Shown: positions 1-9,499, counted from the first letter of the stretch. The stretch: DNA of 64,000 nt from Bacillus mycoides (GCF_018742245.1 NZ_CP036132.1:2909001-2973000), one strand, 5' to 3'. Translations and numbers: made by a program. The notes: generated by a model not told the origin, from the letters alone.

Positions 1-146
1 GCATCTGTCTTCACACCATCATCTGTTTTAAAGCGATAACTCCAAATATCGTAAGCTGCATAACTTACATATAAAATAATAGAACAAATCATAAGCAAGA
101 ATACTTGCAAGATTCTTCTTTTCTTACTTTTCTTATTTTCTTTCAT
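1..146 (-). CDS. N-terminal part of a membrane-anchored protein (runs off the window)
   Basis: The first 48 codons of a minus-strand gene are visible; the rest lies beyond base 1. The ATG at 146-144 is preceded by GGAGG at good spacing. The protein begins with a Lys/Arg-rich cytoplasmic stretch (MKENKKSKKRR), then one hydrophobic segment (about residues 12-29), then a polar extracytoplasmic start, so it is a type II membrane protein. This layout fits LytR-CpsA-Psr wall-polymer ligases and several other cell-wall enzymes, but no catalytic motif is visible, so the family is a guess. Confidence 0.5.
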   Translation of the reverse strand, partial: MKENKKSKKRRILQVFLLMICSIILYVSYAAYDIWSYRFKTDDGVKTD

Positions 147-476
147 TTAAACTGCCTCCGTACATCATCCATACTTCTATATAAAAACGTATATATCAAA
201 TCATTTTGTTTGAATTTGTTTAAAAGAAGGAATTTTTCTTGTCATATATATTCATTAAAGGGTTTTCATTTAAAATTGAGGATTATCAATTCATTTTTCG
301 TTTGCGGTTTCATTACATTTGTGTAATTTATAAGTTTATTACCATACAACTACATTGTAACGAATTTTTTATCATAATGGAATGATGAAACAAAAGTAAA
401 TAAAAGAAGTAATCATTTTGTAAGAAAAAAGGTATATTTTTCATCTTGACGATCAATACACCTTTCTTAATATGAA
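147..476. other. AT-rich intergenic stretch
   Basis: It contains the upstream region of the edge gene and, at about 429-465, a weak hairpin (GGTGTAT pairing with ATATACC on the minus strand, then a T run) that would terminate the GNAT remnant. I see no credible gene. Confidence 0.4.
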
Positions 477-737
477 TTATCGTTTTTCTTTATACGACTC
501 TAATTTTTCTAATAACCGTTCTTTTACAACTGGCCATTCACTTGCAATAACACTGTATACAACTGCATCTCTAACATGTCCACTCGGCAATTTTCTTTCG
601 TTTCTAAGTACCCCCTCTTTTACTGCGCCGAGTCTTTCAATTGCTCTTTGTGCTTTTTCGTTTCGGGCATCCGTCTTAATTTGTACTCTCCGCATATACA
701 ATTTTCCAAAAGCATATTGTAATAGTAGGATTATCAA
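477..737 (-). pseudogene. C-terminal remnant of a RimJ/RimL-type GNAT acetyltransferase
   Basis: The 86 codons match the second half of a RimJ/RimL-like GNAT domain: the strand with RVQIKTDARN, the helix NEKAQRAIERLGAVKEG, and the final strand DAVVYSVIASEW. A full protein of this family has about 170-190 residues, so the acetyl-CoA-binding first half is absent. Homology starts at about LLLQYAFGKLY, and the few residues before it look like chance coding. No ribosome site precedes it. It is best read as a 5'-deleted gene. The reading frame of the remaining part is intact, which suggests a recent loss. Confidence 0.7.
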
Positions 738-768
738 GACCTAAATCCAAAAAACACTTGAAATATCA

Positions 769-816
769 CGCTTCTAACATATTATATATGACTAATATGT
801 TAGGAGCGTTTATTTT
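769..816 (+). terminator. Strong hairpin, terminator-like on the plus strand
   Basis: CTAACATATTA at 774-784 pairs with TAATATGTTAG at 793-803. The stem extends outward with CGCT/AGCG, and TTTATTTTT follows. No plus-strand gene now ends here, so it may be left from the deleted segment that also removed the start of the GNAT gene. Confidence 0.5.
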
Positions 817-966
817 TGGTAATGAGTTTTGAAACTGAATTTGAATAGTATTTTTCTCTATCCGGATAGAAATAAGTAAAATACCATAAACGGTCGTTTT
901 TGTTACGGTGGTTAACTTAGTGCAAATAGGGTCAACATATTTGCTTAATAATGAGTTAATCTTATG

Positions 967-1872
967 CTATGATACACCCTTGTTCATAGTTTCTCTCTTC
1001 TCTTTTTGTAAAACTAGCACTTGAGGTATAAAAACTCCAATCAAAATACCCAAAACCCCAAACCATTGTAAAAGCGATACTTTTTCATGTACAAGTGTTA
1101 TAGAAGCAATGATAGCTACTGGTAGTTCGGCTGCCCCTAAAATTGTTCCAAGACCTGTACCGACTTTTGGTACACCCAGCGAGAAACAAATAACCGGTAT
1201 AACTACCCCAAATAAACCTAGGAAAAAAGTATATTTCCATAAACCTGCTTGTAATGTACCATCTATTAAAAAATTAGGAGGATATATGAAACAAACAAGG
1301 AGTGTAGCACCTGTTGTCATGAGAAAACTTTTAGAATAGGTTGGTACAGTTGTAGCTACACGTCCGCTTGCAAATATATATAAGGCAAAAACTATAGCTG
1401 CTAGTAATCCATAAATAATTCCTTTTACAGATAAATGTTGTCCTAAGCCTTCAAGCATACCACTAGCAAACAAAGTTCCTATAAACAGAACCAGAATCGA
1501 TAATAGTTTTTCACGGCTTGGGAAAGTTTTACTAACAACAGCTTCAATAAGCACACCAATCCATGTGGATTGAAATAATAAGATAACAGCGATTGATGCT
1601 GGTAATTCTTTTACTGAATACCCATAAAAAATACTCGTTACGCTCATAGTTGTCCCAACAACTAACAATAGAAATATATTTTTTCTTGATACTTTATGAC
1701 GGGAAAATAAGAGAACAAGTACTAGTAGTCCCAACCATCCAAATACATATTGTCCACCTAATAATTCATCAAAAGAAAATCCATTTAAAAATCCAACTTT
1801 TAGAATAGATGAAAGGACACCATAGCTACAGGCACCTAATAACACTAATAATGAAAACTTTAGTTTTTCCAA
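967..1872 (-). CDS. EamA-family (DMT superfamily) exporter
   Basis: This 301-residue integral membrane protein has about ten hydrophobic segments arranged as two EamA repeats, the usual size for the drug/metabolite exporter group. The substrate cannot be told. Translation most likely starts at a TTG at 1872, because AAGGAGG lies six bases upstream and no ATG is available. The gene is monocistronic. Its leader (1873 to about 2040) ends in a strong intrinsic terminator just before the ribosome site, so expression is probably controlled by premature termination. C-terminal residues are basic (KEKRETMNKG), placing that end in the cytoplasm. Confidence 0.85.
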   Translation of the reverse strand: MEKLKFSLLVLLGACSYGVLSSILKVGFLNGFSFDELLGGQYVFGWLGLLVLVLLFSRHKVSRKNIFLLLVVGTTMSVTSIFYGYSVKELPASIAVILLFQSTWIGVLIEAVVSKTFPSREKLLSILVLFIGTLFASGMLEGLGQHLSVKGIIYGLLAAIVFALYIFASGRVATTVPTYSKSFLMTTGATLLVCFIYPPNFLIDGTLQAGLWKYTFFLGLFGVVIPVICFSLGVPKVGTGLGTILGAAELPVAIIASITLVHEKVSLLQWFGVLGILIGVFIPQVLVLQKEKRETMNKGVS

Positions 1873-1892
1873 AAAATTCCTCCTTCGAAAAT

Positions 1893-1928
1893 AAAAAACG
1901 CCCGTTGTCTATACATAGACAACGGGCG
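1893..1928 (-). terminator. Leader terminator upstream of the EamA gene (attenuator)
   Basis: A perfect 14-bp stem (CGCCCGTTGTCTAT at 1899-1912 with its complement at 1915-1928) is followed on the minus strand by TTTTTT, then by the ribosome site of the EamA gene. Position and polarity make this a 5'-leader terminator, not one ending another gene. Confidence 0.8.
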
Positions 1929-2010
1929 AATGAAACAGAGTTAAACTCTACAAAATTCCGCCGCTCACATACATGTGTGTGAGTTTGCGAATAAAATTCT
2001 AATTAAGATT
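1929..2010 (-). promoter_or_regulatory. Structured leader of the EamA gene, sensor unidentified
   Basis: Upstream of the leader terminator are two further hairpins: AGAGTTAAACTCT at 1937-1949, and CTCACA at 1964-1969 pairing with TGTGAG at 1978-1983. A short frame in the transcript, MYVSGGIL, has no good ribosome site. I do not recognise T-box, S-box, purine, guanidine or fluoride riboswitch signatures. It could be an unassigned riboswitch or a protein-binding attenuator. Confidence 0.45.
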
Positions 2011-2099
2011 CTATACATAAAACTTAAAATAGTCAACGACTAATATATATAAGAGTCGTCTTTTATGTTCATCAGAATAAATAGACGAGAATTACTAGG

Positions 2100-2200
2100 T
2101 ACAAAAAAGTTATAACTGATCATAAATGACCCATTAGACGGTAAAAAAGACCAACCAATGGTAAAATCCCGATTTGAGAACAGTTATAACCAAATGGGTA
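2100..2200. repeat. Interleaved inverted repeats downstream of the APH gene
   Basis: GTTATAACTG at 2109-2118 has its complement at 2181-2190. ACCCATT at 2129-2135 has its complement at 2193-2199. The pairs interleave rather than nest. GTTATAAC is itself palindromic. The function is unknown. Confidence 0.35.
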
Positions 2201-2219
2201 AAAAAGCTTTAAGTATCTA

Positions 2220-3098
2220 TTACCTCTCATAATCATCCACAATCACTTGAATCACACGATACGATTCTTCGGCTACTTTCTCATTACTATCCCTATTCGC
2301 ATCATATGTAATTAACGCCTTCCAAAGCGCCCATCCTCTCGCTCTATTCCACGTTTCTTCATCCATACGTAGTACTTTTTTAAATATCTTTCTACTATTC
2401 TTATCAAAAAATGTCCATGCCATCGCTGCATCACAAGCAGGATCTCCTACTCCTAAAATACCAAAATCAATTACGGCACAAAGCTTTCCATCTTTAACAA
2501 GTAAGTTACCCGGTGCAACATCACCATGGACCCAAACTGGTTTATGGTCCCATGTTGATCTAAGTGCTAAATTCCAAAGATGCTTTAATGATGTCTCATC
2601 AAAAACATCCTTATTATTTTCAATGGCTGCTCTCGCCTCTTTATCGTATACAGATATAAGCCCGCCACGGTAAAAATTATGCGCTCCAGCTATTGGTCCG
2701 TTACTCGTATCAATTGATTGTAATTCTACTAGAAATGAACCTAAGTCCGCCGCAAACTCATCTAAGTCACGAACATTTTCTTTCGTAACGGTCTCCCCTT
2801 CTATCCACTTATTAATAGACCAAGGCCACGGATATTCTTCAGATGGATTCCCTTTCGCAATAGGTGCAGAAATTTGTAAAGAAAGTCCCTTACTTAATAT
2901 AGGAAGCCAAATATTTTCTTTCTCTACTTGCGGTGCATATGCTGCATCACTTGGTAATCTCATACTCATCTGATCTCCTAAATGAAACGTTCTATTATCA
3001 TGCCCGCTAAGCTTTACAGGCTTCACTTCTAAATGTGCCCATTCAGGAAACTGTTCCTGTATTAACTTCTCAACTAAACTTACGTTAATTGGATTCAT
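2220..3098 (-). CDS. Aminoglycoside phosphotransferase (APH)-family kinase
   Basis: The 292-residue protein has the APH fold signatures: the Brenner-type catalytic loop VHGDVAPGNLL (catalytic Asp, metal-binding Asn) and the metal motif VIDFG about 17 residues later. The N-lobe contains GHDNRTFHLG and the MRLPS strand. Members phosphorylate small molecules, and many chromosomal Bacillus copies have no proven antibiotic substrate. Its ATG directly follows the stop codon of the GNAT gene at 3099, so the two are translationally coupled. The ribosome site GGAGAAAG lies within the end of that gene. Confidence 0.85.
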   Translation of the reverse strand: MNPINVSLVEKLIQEQFPEWAHLEVKPVKLSGHDNRTFHLGDQMSMRLPSDAAYAPQVEKENIWLPILSKGLSLQISAPIAKGNPSEEYPWPWSINKWIEGETVTKENVRDLDEFAADLGSFLVELQSIDTSNGPIAGAHNFYRGGLISVYDKEARAAIENNKDVFDETSLKHLWNLALRSTWDHKPVWVHGDVAPGNLLVKDGKLCAVIDFGILGVGDPACDAAMAWTFFDKNSRKIFKKVLRMDEETWNRARGWALWKALITYDANRDSNEKVAEESYRVIQVIVDDYER

Positions 3099-3614
3099 TC
3101 ACTTTCTCCTTCTCTTTTGAAATTTACTAAGCCCATCTGTACTACCAATATATTCTAAGCCGCATCGCTTATAAAAATCATTCAACAGTTGGTTATGCCC
3201 AACACAATCTAACTTCAAATACTCTTTATCACTTTGCACATTCTCTTCTACCCAATGCAAAATCCATTCTCCTATTCCATTCCCCTTATACTTCCGTTTT
3301 ACCGCAAATCTATGAATATATAATGAATTAGAAACTTCCTCTTTACCAAAAATATGTTCATCCCATTCATTTTGTTTAGGAGAAACTGTAACTGTACCAA
3401 CTATTTCATCTTCTTTCATAACAACATATGTATATTTCTCTCTTATACATTCTAGTATTTCAGCCGTAGCTTCCTCTCCTAAAAGATACTGCCACTGATC
3501 CACTTCTTTATGTTGTAGCCATTGTGCTACTTCTTTTAATAGAATTATAATACTATCACTTTCATTTTCAGTAGCAATTCGAATTGTATATTCTTTACTA
3601 ATATTTCTCTCCAT
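3099..3614 (-). CDS. GNAT-family N-acetyltransferase
   Basis: This is a complete 171-residue GNAT domain. Visible parts are the initial strand YTIRIATENESDSI, the central strand IVGTVTVSP, the acetyl-CoA loop region RKYKGNGIGEWIL (the R/Q-x-x-G-x-G/A motif as KGNGIG) and a final Asn-containing helix (NQLLNDFYKRCGLEYIG). The acceptor substrate is unknown. An AAGGGGAACAGCAAT spacer precedes the ATG. It is the first gene of a two-gene unit with the APH kinase, which touches its stop codon. Pairs of small-molecule modifying enzymes like this are frequent in this group. Confidence 0.85.
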   Translation of the reverse strand: MERNISKEYTIRIATENESDSIIILLKEVAQWLQHKEVDQWQYLLGEEATAEILECIREKYTYVVMKEDEIVGTVTVSPKQNEWDEHIFGKEEVSNSLYIHRFAVKRKYKGNGIGEWILHWVEENVQSDKEYLKLDCVGHNQLLNDFYKRCGLEYIGSTDGLSKFQKRRRK

Positions 3615-3637
3615 ATTGCTGTTCCCCTTTCAAATTA

Positions 3638-4105
3638 CTACCATACTGACATACGAGTCCTTCCATCATTTTCATCTGTAATATATTCTACATAAAATCC
3701 TTGATTCAGTGCGTTTTCATACATCATTTCAATCTCTTCTTGTTTTTTCGCATAAATTTGTATGTAATCACCATCGGCTACTAATACGACTACTTCACAC
3801 TTACTCTCCTTAAATTCTTCATATGTTTCAATTTCTCCTAGTACTTCCCCTTTTGGATATGCTTTTAAGTCTACAAATAAAAGATAATATATGTTATCTT
3901 TTATTTGTTTTTTTAATTCTGATCCTTCCATGATCTCGTTATCTTCTGAAAATAATTCTGGACCTAATCCATTCCCTACTATTATATAAGCTTCCTCCCT
4001 TCCCACGGCTTGCCAATCAAATGCAGTAATATCAATTGGCTTTAACACTTTCCAAAGTAAATTATCATATCCATCTAGAATATCTACTGTAATTCCTCTT
4101 TTCAT
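3638..4105 (-). CDS. Hypothetical protein, DUF2691-like
   Basis: This is a soluble acidic protein of 155 residues without signal peptide or membrane segment. The start (MKRGITVDILDGYDNLLWKVLKPI) and the later strand-rich pattern resemble the Bacillus DUF2691 family, a group of unknown function; I base this on memory of the family pattern only. AGGAGC precedes the ATG. The stop codon is 23 bases before the GNAT gene, so the three genes 4105 to 2220 may form one transcript. Confidence 0.6.
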   Translation of the reverse strand: MKRGITVDILDGYDNLLWKVLKPIDITAFDWQAVGREEAYIIVGNGLGPELFSEDNEIMEGSELKKQIKDNIYYLLFVDLKAYPKGEVLGEIETYEEFKESKCEVVVLVADGDYIQIYAKKQEEIEMMYENALNQGFYVEYITDENDGRTRMSVW

Positions 4106-4218
4106 ATGTTTGCTCCTAGCTTATTTATTTTTATTTTCATTTTTGTTTCATACATTATATATCAAATTTGATTACTCTATTTTGTCGATACCTATGTAAC
4201 TTCTATTTCATCATAAAA

Positions 4219-4245
4219 AACCGCTCCACTACTAGCGAAACGGTT
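4219..4245 (-). terminator. Terminator of the ferritin-like gene
   Basis: AACCG and CGGTT close an imperfect stem with inner CGCTAGTAGTGGAGCG. TTTTTT follows on the minus strand. Confidence 0.65.
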
Positions 4246-4342
4246 TCCTTCTGCTTACATTTAAATATCTTATTCAATTGTTGCACTGCGTTTTAAAATA
4301 ATTCCTAATATATTCACCACATCAGCCATTCATTCTTAATGC

Positions 4343-4777
4343 TCACTTCGACTTCACAAAGTAATATAAAAACCATACCGCATGATTTTGTTCATCTGCA
4401 GCTATTCTCCGCAACAAATCTTTCATAGATGCATCTGATGTTTCATCTGAAATTTCTAAATAAAAATCTACAGTCTTTTGCTCATCTTGTATAGCGAATT
4501 CTAATCCTTGTAAGTAAGTATTAGGACATCCTTCATTGATCTGCGGTTTCGGCTGCCTGCCAGTTAAATTCGTATAGATTTGTACAAAATTTTGAAAATG
4601 CCTTATTTCATCATTACGGATTTCAAGAATTTGTTTTTGTTCTACTTGATTTGGAGCCATGTTAGCTAATTTAGCATAGCAATTTATGGCAGTAAACTCT
4701 CCGTTTATAGCTTTTTCAATATCACTTATCAACTTATCATTCTGCCTATACCAATCTTGATAATTCGAATTATACAT
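4343..4777 (-). CDS. Ferritin-like domain protein (rubrerythrin-type di-iron fold)
   Basis: The start at 4777 is chosen because GGAGGGG sits six bases before it; an upstream in-frame ATG has no ribosome site. The 144-residue protein is all-helical, with the spacing of carboxylate-bridged di-iron proteins: Glu27 in the first helix (NGEFTAINCY), E57-x-x-H60 (DEIRHF), a Glu in the third helix (FAIQDEQKTV), and E-x-x-H near the end (ADEQNHAVWF). This fits rubrerythrin/DUF2202-like oxidases or iron-binding stress proteins. Monocistronic, with its own terminator. Function beyond iron or oxidative stress handling is inference. Confidence 0.8.
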   Translation of the reverse strand: MYNSNYQDWYRQNDKLISDIEKAINGEFTAINCYAKLANMAPNQVEQKQILEIRNDEIRHFQNFVQIYTNLTGRQPKPQINEGCPNTYLQGLEFAIQDEQKTVDFYLEISDETSDASMKDLLRRIAADEQNHAVWFLYYFVKSK

Positions 4778-4947
4778 CGTATCCCCTCCATAATTTCGCA
4801 TAACATTTTATGCACTTTGAAATAGTAGGAGCATGTATACAAAAAAGAACCGCAAATACTATTTCTTCAATCACCTTTAAAATATTGAAAAAGCCTATCT
4901 ATCGCTGCTTAATTTTCTTATCAATTCATAATGAATTCATCAAAAAA

Positions 4948-4972
4948 AACGCTTCACTACAAGTGAAACGTT
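4948..4972 (-). terminator. Terminator of the YhgE/Pip-type gene
   Basis: The stem AACG-TTCACT / AGTGAA-CGTT has a three-base loop, with a run of eight T on the minus strand. Confidence 0.8.
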
Positions 4973-4981
4973 CTTTACCTT

Positions 4982-6163
4982 TTAAGCGCTTAATTCAGTT
5001 TTATGTTCCTTTATTGCACTACGCTTGAAAGCCGTTATTAAAACGATAACCATACTTACCACACCAATCCAAACAAGCACAGTAACAGGTGTACTCCAGC
5101 TTAACCCTTTTCCGAAGAAGAATATTTCTCTAAGTCCTTCGATCATAAATTTCATTGGTAACCATGAGTAAATCCAATCTTGATAAAACGGAGACAACAT
5201 TTCAGGTGCTAATGATAATAACGGTGCTCCGAAGAATAGTAAGAGTGCAAATAATCCGATTCCATTTAGTCCAACTAATGAAAGCACTGCAGAAATCATT
5301 AAGAAGAAACTAAACGCTGTAATAGATAAGAACAACGCCGTATCCGTTACATTCGAAATATTTAATCCTACCATTCCATCTGCAATCCATGTAAGACCAA
5401 ATCCAATTACAAGCGCCGCGATAGCTCCAGCTAATATTTGTTTTAGTTTTAATACAAAGTTTTCTTTTCTTGTACCTACCGGCATTTTGCTAATCGCAAT
5501 AAAGATAATCGCTGCACTAGCTAAACTTGCAATCCATAGCGGTTGGAATAAAGATACTGGTGAATTACCGTTCGCACTATTTTTGCCAATTTCATTCACA
5601 TTTGTCACTTTCTTCGCAATAGGTGTTACTAAATTTGAAGCTTGATCAGCTGTTAAAGTAGCTCCTTTTGCTTTCAATCCGTCTAATAGTTCAGTACGAA
5701 CAGTATTGTTCATATTATCAACTACACCATTTAATATTTGCCCCGCCATAGTTGATGCCGCTGTATTCATTCCTTGATTTATGAATATTTCTACCTCTGG
5801 TGAAGATGGCTGTGATGTTCGTAATGATGCTTGTTTTGCACTGAATTCTTTCGGAATGACTAATGCCGCATAATATTCTTTATTATTTAAACCTTTTTGA
5901 ACGGCTTCTTTATTTTTTACTTCTACCCATTTCACCGCAGGTTCTTCATCTGATTTCGATTTGTTTTTCATCGTATCAACAATTGTTTGCCCCATATTCA
6001 TTTTAGGTTGATTCGGAATTTCTACTCCTTGATCTTCATTTACAATTGCAATTGGCAAGTTTTTCGGCTGAGGTTGAACTGTCGGGAATAATGTTAATGA
6101 AAAAATGAAAACAACAAGTAGTGCAATAACTGGTGATAACAATAAAAGTTTGTTTTTAAACAT
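4982..6163 (-). CDS. ABC-2/YhgE-Pip-type membrane protein
   Basis: The start at 6163 follows AAGGAGGAG; the longer in-frame start lacks a ribosome site. The 393-residue protein has one N-terminal membrane segment, a large extracytoplasmic domain (about residues 35-205, with PIAIVNEDQGVEI typical of the YhgE/Pip N-terminal domain) and a block of five to six membrane segments. This is the ABC-2 permease-like layout of YhgE/Pip and DUF3533 proteins, linked to efflux or phage adsorption. No ATPase is adjacent. It is divergent from a TetR regulator whose operator candidate lies between them, so it is probably repressed by it. Confidence 0.8.
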   Translation of the reverse strand: MFKNKLLLLSPVIALLVVFIFSLTLFPTVQPQPKNLPIAIVNEDQGVEIPNQPKMNMGQTIVDTMKNKSKSDEEPAVKWVEVKNKEAVQKGLNNKEYYAALVIPKEFSAKQASLRTSQPSSPEVEIFINQGMNTAASTMAGQILNGVVDNMNNTVRTELLDGLKAKGATLTADQASNLVTPIAKKVTNVNEIGKNSANGNSPVSLFQPLWIASLASAAIIFIAISKMPVGTRKENFVLKLKQILAGAIAALVIGFGLTWIADGMVGLNISNVTDTALFLSITAFSFFLMISAVLSLVGLNGIGLFALLLFFGAPLLSLAPEMLSPFYQDWIYSWLPMKFMIEGLREIFFFGKGLSWSTPVTVLVWIGVVSMVIVLITAFKRSAIKEHKTELSA

Positions 6164-6275
6164 TTTCTTTTCTCCTCCTTTAATTTGATTTATAATAGCC
6201 AACAACGTGTTGTTTATTTATATTTTGAATCATATGTTTAAGTTAAACCTTATACAATAATCAAAATTCGTGAAT

Positions 6276-6293
6276 GTGTCGGTTATAAGACAC
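6276..6293. promoter_or_regulatory. Candidate TetR operator
   Basis: GTGTC at 6276-6280 and GACAC at 6289-6293 form an inverted repeat with an 8-base spacer, in the divergent promoter region between the membrane protein and the TetR gene. Confidence 0.45.
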
Positions 6294-6334
6294 TTTCTTT
6301 AAATGTGTTGGAAAAAATTAAGGAGGGACATGCT

Positions 6335-6952
6335 TTGCGCGATAGTAATTTAGATTTACGTGTTATTCGTACGAAAACTGCCATACGAAATGCATTGGTG
6401 GAGTTAATTGAGGAAAAAGGTTTTGACGCCATTACAGTGAAAGATATTACTACGAAAGCAAACATAAACCGTGGTACTTTTTATGCACACTATCAAGATA
6501 AATTTGATTTAATGACAAAATGCCAAGAAGAAATTATGTATGAGTTTTCTAGCATCGCCAAACAGAAATTTCCGGAAGTTATTGCTGAACTTGGATCAAA
6601 TCCTTCTCCAACAACGCCGTTTGTACTTATCACTTCTATCCTTGAATTTCTAAATGAAAATAGTGATTTTATGAAAGCTGTACTAAGCCCAAAAGGAGAT
6701 TTATCTTTCCAAACAAAATTGAAAGACTTTATGTGGAAAACACTATTTGAAGATACGAATGGCGCTCTTATTAATAAGGAACATTTACTCGTTCCAAGCC
6801 AATACTTAGCTTCTTATATGGCATCTGCTCATATAGGTGTCATTCAGCAATGGTTAAATAATGGACAAAAAGAAACACCTGAGGAAATTGCTCGTATTTT
6901 ATCAACAATCGCAGTTCATGGACCTTTTTATGCAGCTGGCTTAAAAAAATAA
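6335..6952 (+). CDS. TetR/AcrR-family transcriptional repressor
   Basis: I choose a TTG start at 6335 because AAGGAGGG lies seven bases upstream. The resulting protein starts MRDSNLDLRVIRTKTAI and has 205 residues. Residues about 10-60 form a typical TetR helix-turn-helix (ALVELIEEKGFDAITVKDI, then NRGTFYAHYQDKFDL). The rest is a helical ligand/dimer domain like TetR_C_8 proteins. It is divergent from the YhgE/Pip-type membrane protein and likely represses it. The inducer cannot be told. Confidence 0.88.
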   Translation: MRDSNLDLRVIRTKTAIRNALVELIEEKGFDAITVKDITTKANINRGTFYAHYQDKFDLMTKCQEEIMYEFSSIAKQKFPEVIAELGSNPSPTTPFVLITSILEFLNENSDFMKAVLSPKGDLSFQTKLKDFMWKTLFEDTNGALINKEHLLVPSQYLASYMASAHIGVIQQWLNNGQKETPEEIARILSTIAVHGPFYAAGLKK

Positions 6953-7072
6953 GCTTGCCTGCATAGAAACATGCTTTAATCAATCTGAACATCAACAAAC
7001 TTCTAAATGAAATATATGGCTGAGTAGTTACTATTATTATTAATAACTTGAAATTTATGTTCCTATGAAAAA

Positions 7073-7102
7073 AGCTGTTGAAAGGAATCCTCTTCAACAG
7101 CT
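7073..7102 (-). terminator. Terminator of the InhA-family gene
   Basis: A perfect 10-bp stem, AGCTGTTGAA with its complement, is followed by TTTTTT on the minus strand, nine bases past the stop codon. Confidence 0.9.
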
Positions 7103-7111
7103 TCTCCATTA

Positions 7112-9499
7112 TTAACGATATAAACGAACTGCACCTGCAGTATTATCATCTGCTTGTCCAACTACTTCAAATTTCAATCCAAGCTTCGGTAATTTACGTC
7201 CTGCATCTGGGATTAAATCGTTCATATACGATTTAGAATCATCAAACTTCGTTACACCTGGTAACCCTTTGTAATCATATGTTCCGCGTGTTGGAGATAC
7301 AACTTTCCATGCTGGCGTTTGGTTAAAGGAGAACGCAGCATCTGCGATTTGGTATCGTGTACTATTTTTAACAGTTGGTTTGCCGTTTAGCGTTCCAACA
7401 ATTGCCTCTGGGTGAGAGTCAACAACCCCTAAGAAACCTTCGCCTGGATGCATACCAACCCAATTATCTGTAAAGCTAGAGTCTGCATACCATACAACAA
7501 GACCTGTATTATACGGTACACCACTGCTATATTTTAACGCTTGATCAGCACCAGCGTGGTTTCTCCACTCTAAATAGTAGTTATGTTTCTTCTTATCAAA
7601 ACCGTTTGCTGTAACGAAACCATTTAATTTTAATTTCGCTTCGCCTTCTGCATCATCAGAGAACACAACATTTCCATCTACAGTTAATGTAGCGTTATCA
7701 AGAGTAAAACCGTTCGGTGCTAAACCACCATCTGTAATGTATTCGAATACTAGTTTTACTTTTTGACCTTTAAATTGGCTTAAGTCATATGACTTATCTA
7801 CCCATTTACCATCCGTTGTGTCTAGACCATTTTTCACATTCTTTTCGCCAATTCGATCCACTAACGTTTTCTTATCATCCTCTGTCACTGCATGTACTTC
7901 AAGGAAGTCATAACCTGTTTCAATTTCATACAATGATTTGTAATCAAACTTCGCCAGTGTTGCATTTGTTAAATCAAACACTGGTGTTTCTATTGTTGTA
8001 TGAATATCATCGCCTTTTGTACTATAGTAATATTTCTTACCGAATGCAGGCTGAATACCTTTTACATCTTTATCTGGTAAGTTAACGCGAATCAGACCAG
8101 GACGAGCTGATTTCGTTACACTTTGATCTAAGTACGTCGCAAGACCGATACCGCGATTTAATTTATCATAGTCAACCTCTACAATATTTGCCCAGTTTCC
8201 ACCCATATTCTTTTGAAAGAACTCTTTGTTTTGTGGAGAGAAACTTGGTGGCGTTGAACCTGCAATTTTACCAGCCCAGCTGCCGCCACTCATAACAGAC
8301 CAAGAGTTAATTGGCTCACCTGCTCCTGAATACTTCGTATCATACTCATCTGGAAGACCTAAATCATGACCAAATTCATGTGCGAATACACCAACTGCTC
8401 CGTCTTCTGGCTCAATTGTGTAATCGTATGCTGCCATTTTGCCGCCCCAGTTATCAACCTTTGCTTTTGTTCCTTCAATTGGATATGGTGTTCCAAGGTT
8501 CCAGCGATGTGACCAAATTGCATCATCACCTAGTCTACCGCCGCCTCCATCTTGCCCAACTCCAGCGTGAATAACCATTAAGTGATCAATAAGACCATCT
8601 GATTCGTTTTTATTGCCATCACCATTATTGTCATATTGATCGTATTGGTCAAATTCAGATAAATCAATACCACTTTCTACAGCTGCATTTAATGCCTCTT
8701 TTACAAAATCACGAGGTCCTTTTGGTCCTTTATTATCATGACCGCCATCTCCTGCATCTGCACCATAATCCGCTGCTGTACCTGGAACTGTCAACCACTT
8801 TGTTACTGTCCCATCGACTGTATAACTACCACCAGATTGCTCTTCATAATATTGTTTAAATGTTGGGACTTTTGAACCATCAAAGAGTGTAAACGGCTCA
8901 TTACCAAATAACATTTTTTGATAATGTTCTGGATTAAAATCATTTGAATACATATAACCTGGTACTTGATCAATATTGTTGTGCTTAAAGTCAGCAAACT
9001 CTACTAGCAATACAAGAACTTTATCTTTACGAACATCACCGTTATATTGTTTTTGCTTCGCTGAATTAGTTGGTACTTTGCCGTTTAATCCCCCTTTAAC
9101 CGGCTCTTGTCCAGCTACCGGGCCACTAACAGGTTGATCAGCTTTTGCTTTCGTATCTGCTTTTGCATCTTTAACTTTTTTTAAAAAGTCAGAAGCTTCT
9201 CTCGTAACACTGTCCCCCGCTGCTGGTTCTTTTCCAGCATTTTCGCCTTTTTTCTTCTCTACGTATTTTTCAACAGCTTTTAATGTGTCTGCTTTCGACG
9301 TAGATTCACTAATTACACCGCGTTTCTTGAGCGCATCTGCTAAACGCTCCTCTGGAATTAAATTTTCATCAATTGGACTTAAAGCTCCTACATTAGGCGG
9401 CGTTGCCGCATAAACAGATTGACTACCAAATCCAAATGTGCAACTAAGCACAGCTGTCGCCGCAAGCGTAGACAGCACTTTAAAAGGCTTTTTCTTCAT
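7112..9499 (-). CDS. inhA: Immune inhibitor A (InhA)-family secreted M6 metalloprotease
   Basis: This is a 795-residue secreted protease with signal peptide (residues 1-31, AYA-like cleavage after SVYA), propeptide, and catalytic domain with the zinc motif H374-E-F-G-H378-DLGLPDEYD (HExxHxxGxxD). A Met-turn-like SVMSGGSW follows, then C-terminal beta-rich domains. InhA proteases degrade antibacterial peptides and host matrix proteins and process secreted proteins. The B. cereus group has several paralogues (InhA1-3), and I cannot say which this is. The gene stands alone with its own terminator. InhA genes are usually expressed in stationary phase, but no regulator site was recognised here. 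Confidence 0.95.
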   Translation of the reverse strand: MKKKPFKVLSTLAATAVLSCTFGFGSQSVYAATPPNVGALSPIDENLIPEERLADALKKRGVISESTSKADTLKAVEKYVEKKKGENAGKEPAAGDSVTREASDFLKKVKDAKADTKAKADQPVSGPVAGQEPVKGGLNGKVPTNSAKQKQYNGDVRKDKVLVLLVEFADFKHNNIDQVPGYMYSNDFNPEHYQKMLFGNEPFTLFDGSKVPTFKQYYEEQSGGSYTVDGTVTKWLTVPGTAADYGADAGDGGHDNKGPKGPRDFVKEALNAAVESGIDLSEFDQYDQYDNNGDGNKNESDGLIDHLMVIHAGVGQDGGGGRLGDDAIWSHRWNLGTPYPIEGTKAKVDNWGGKMAAYDYTIEPEDGAVGVFAHEFGHDLGLPDEYDTKYSGAGEPINSWSVMSGGSWAGKIAGSTPPSFSPQNKEFFQKNMGGNWANIVEVDYDKLNRGIGLATYLDQSVTKSARPGLIRVNLPDKDVKGIQPAFGKKYYYSTKGDDIHTTIETPVFDLTNATLAKFDYKSLYEIETGYDFLEVHAVTEDDKKTLVDRIGEKNVKNGLDTTDGKWVDKSYDLSQFKGQKVKLVFEYITDGGLAPNGFTLDNATLTVDGNVVFSDDAEGEAKLKLNGFVTANGFDKKKHNYYLEWRNHAGADQALKYSSGVPYNTGLVVWYADSSFTDNWVGMHPGEGFLGVVDSHPEAIVGTLNGKPTVKNSTRYQIADAAFSFNQTPAWKVVSPTRGTYDYKGLPGVTKFDDSKSYMNDLIPDAGRKLPKLGLKFEVVGQADDNTAGAVRLYR

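Noticed and set aside
1929..2010. T-box or other known riboswitch in the EamA leader
   Set aside because: The T-box TGGNACCGCG core and the signatures of S-box, purine, fluoride and guanidine switches are absent.
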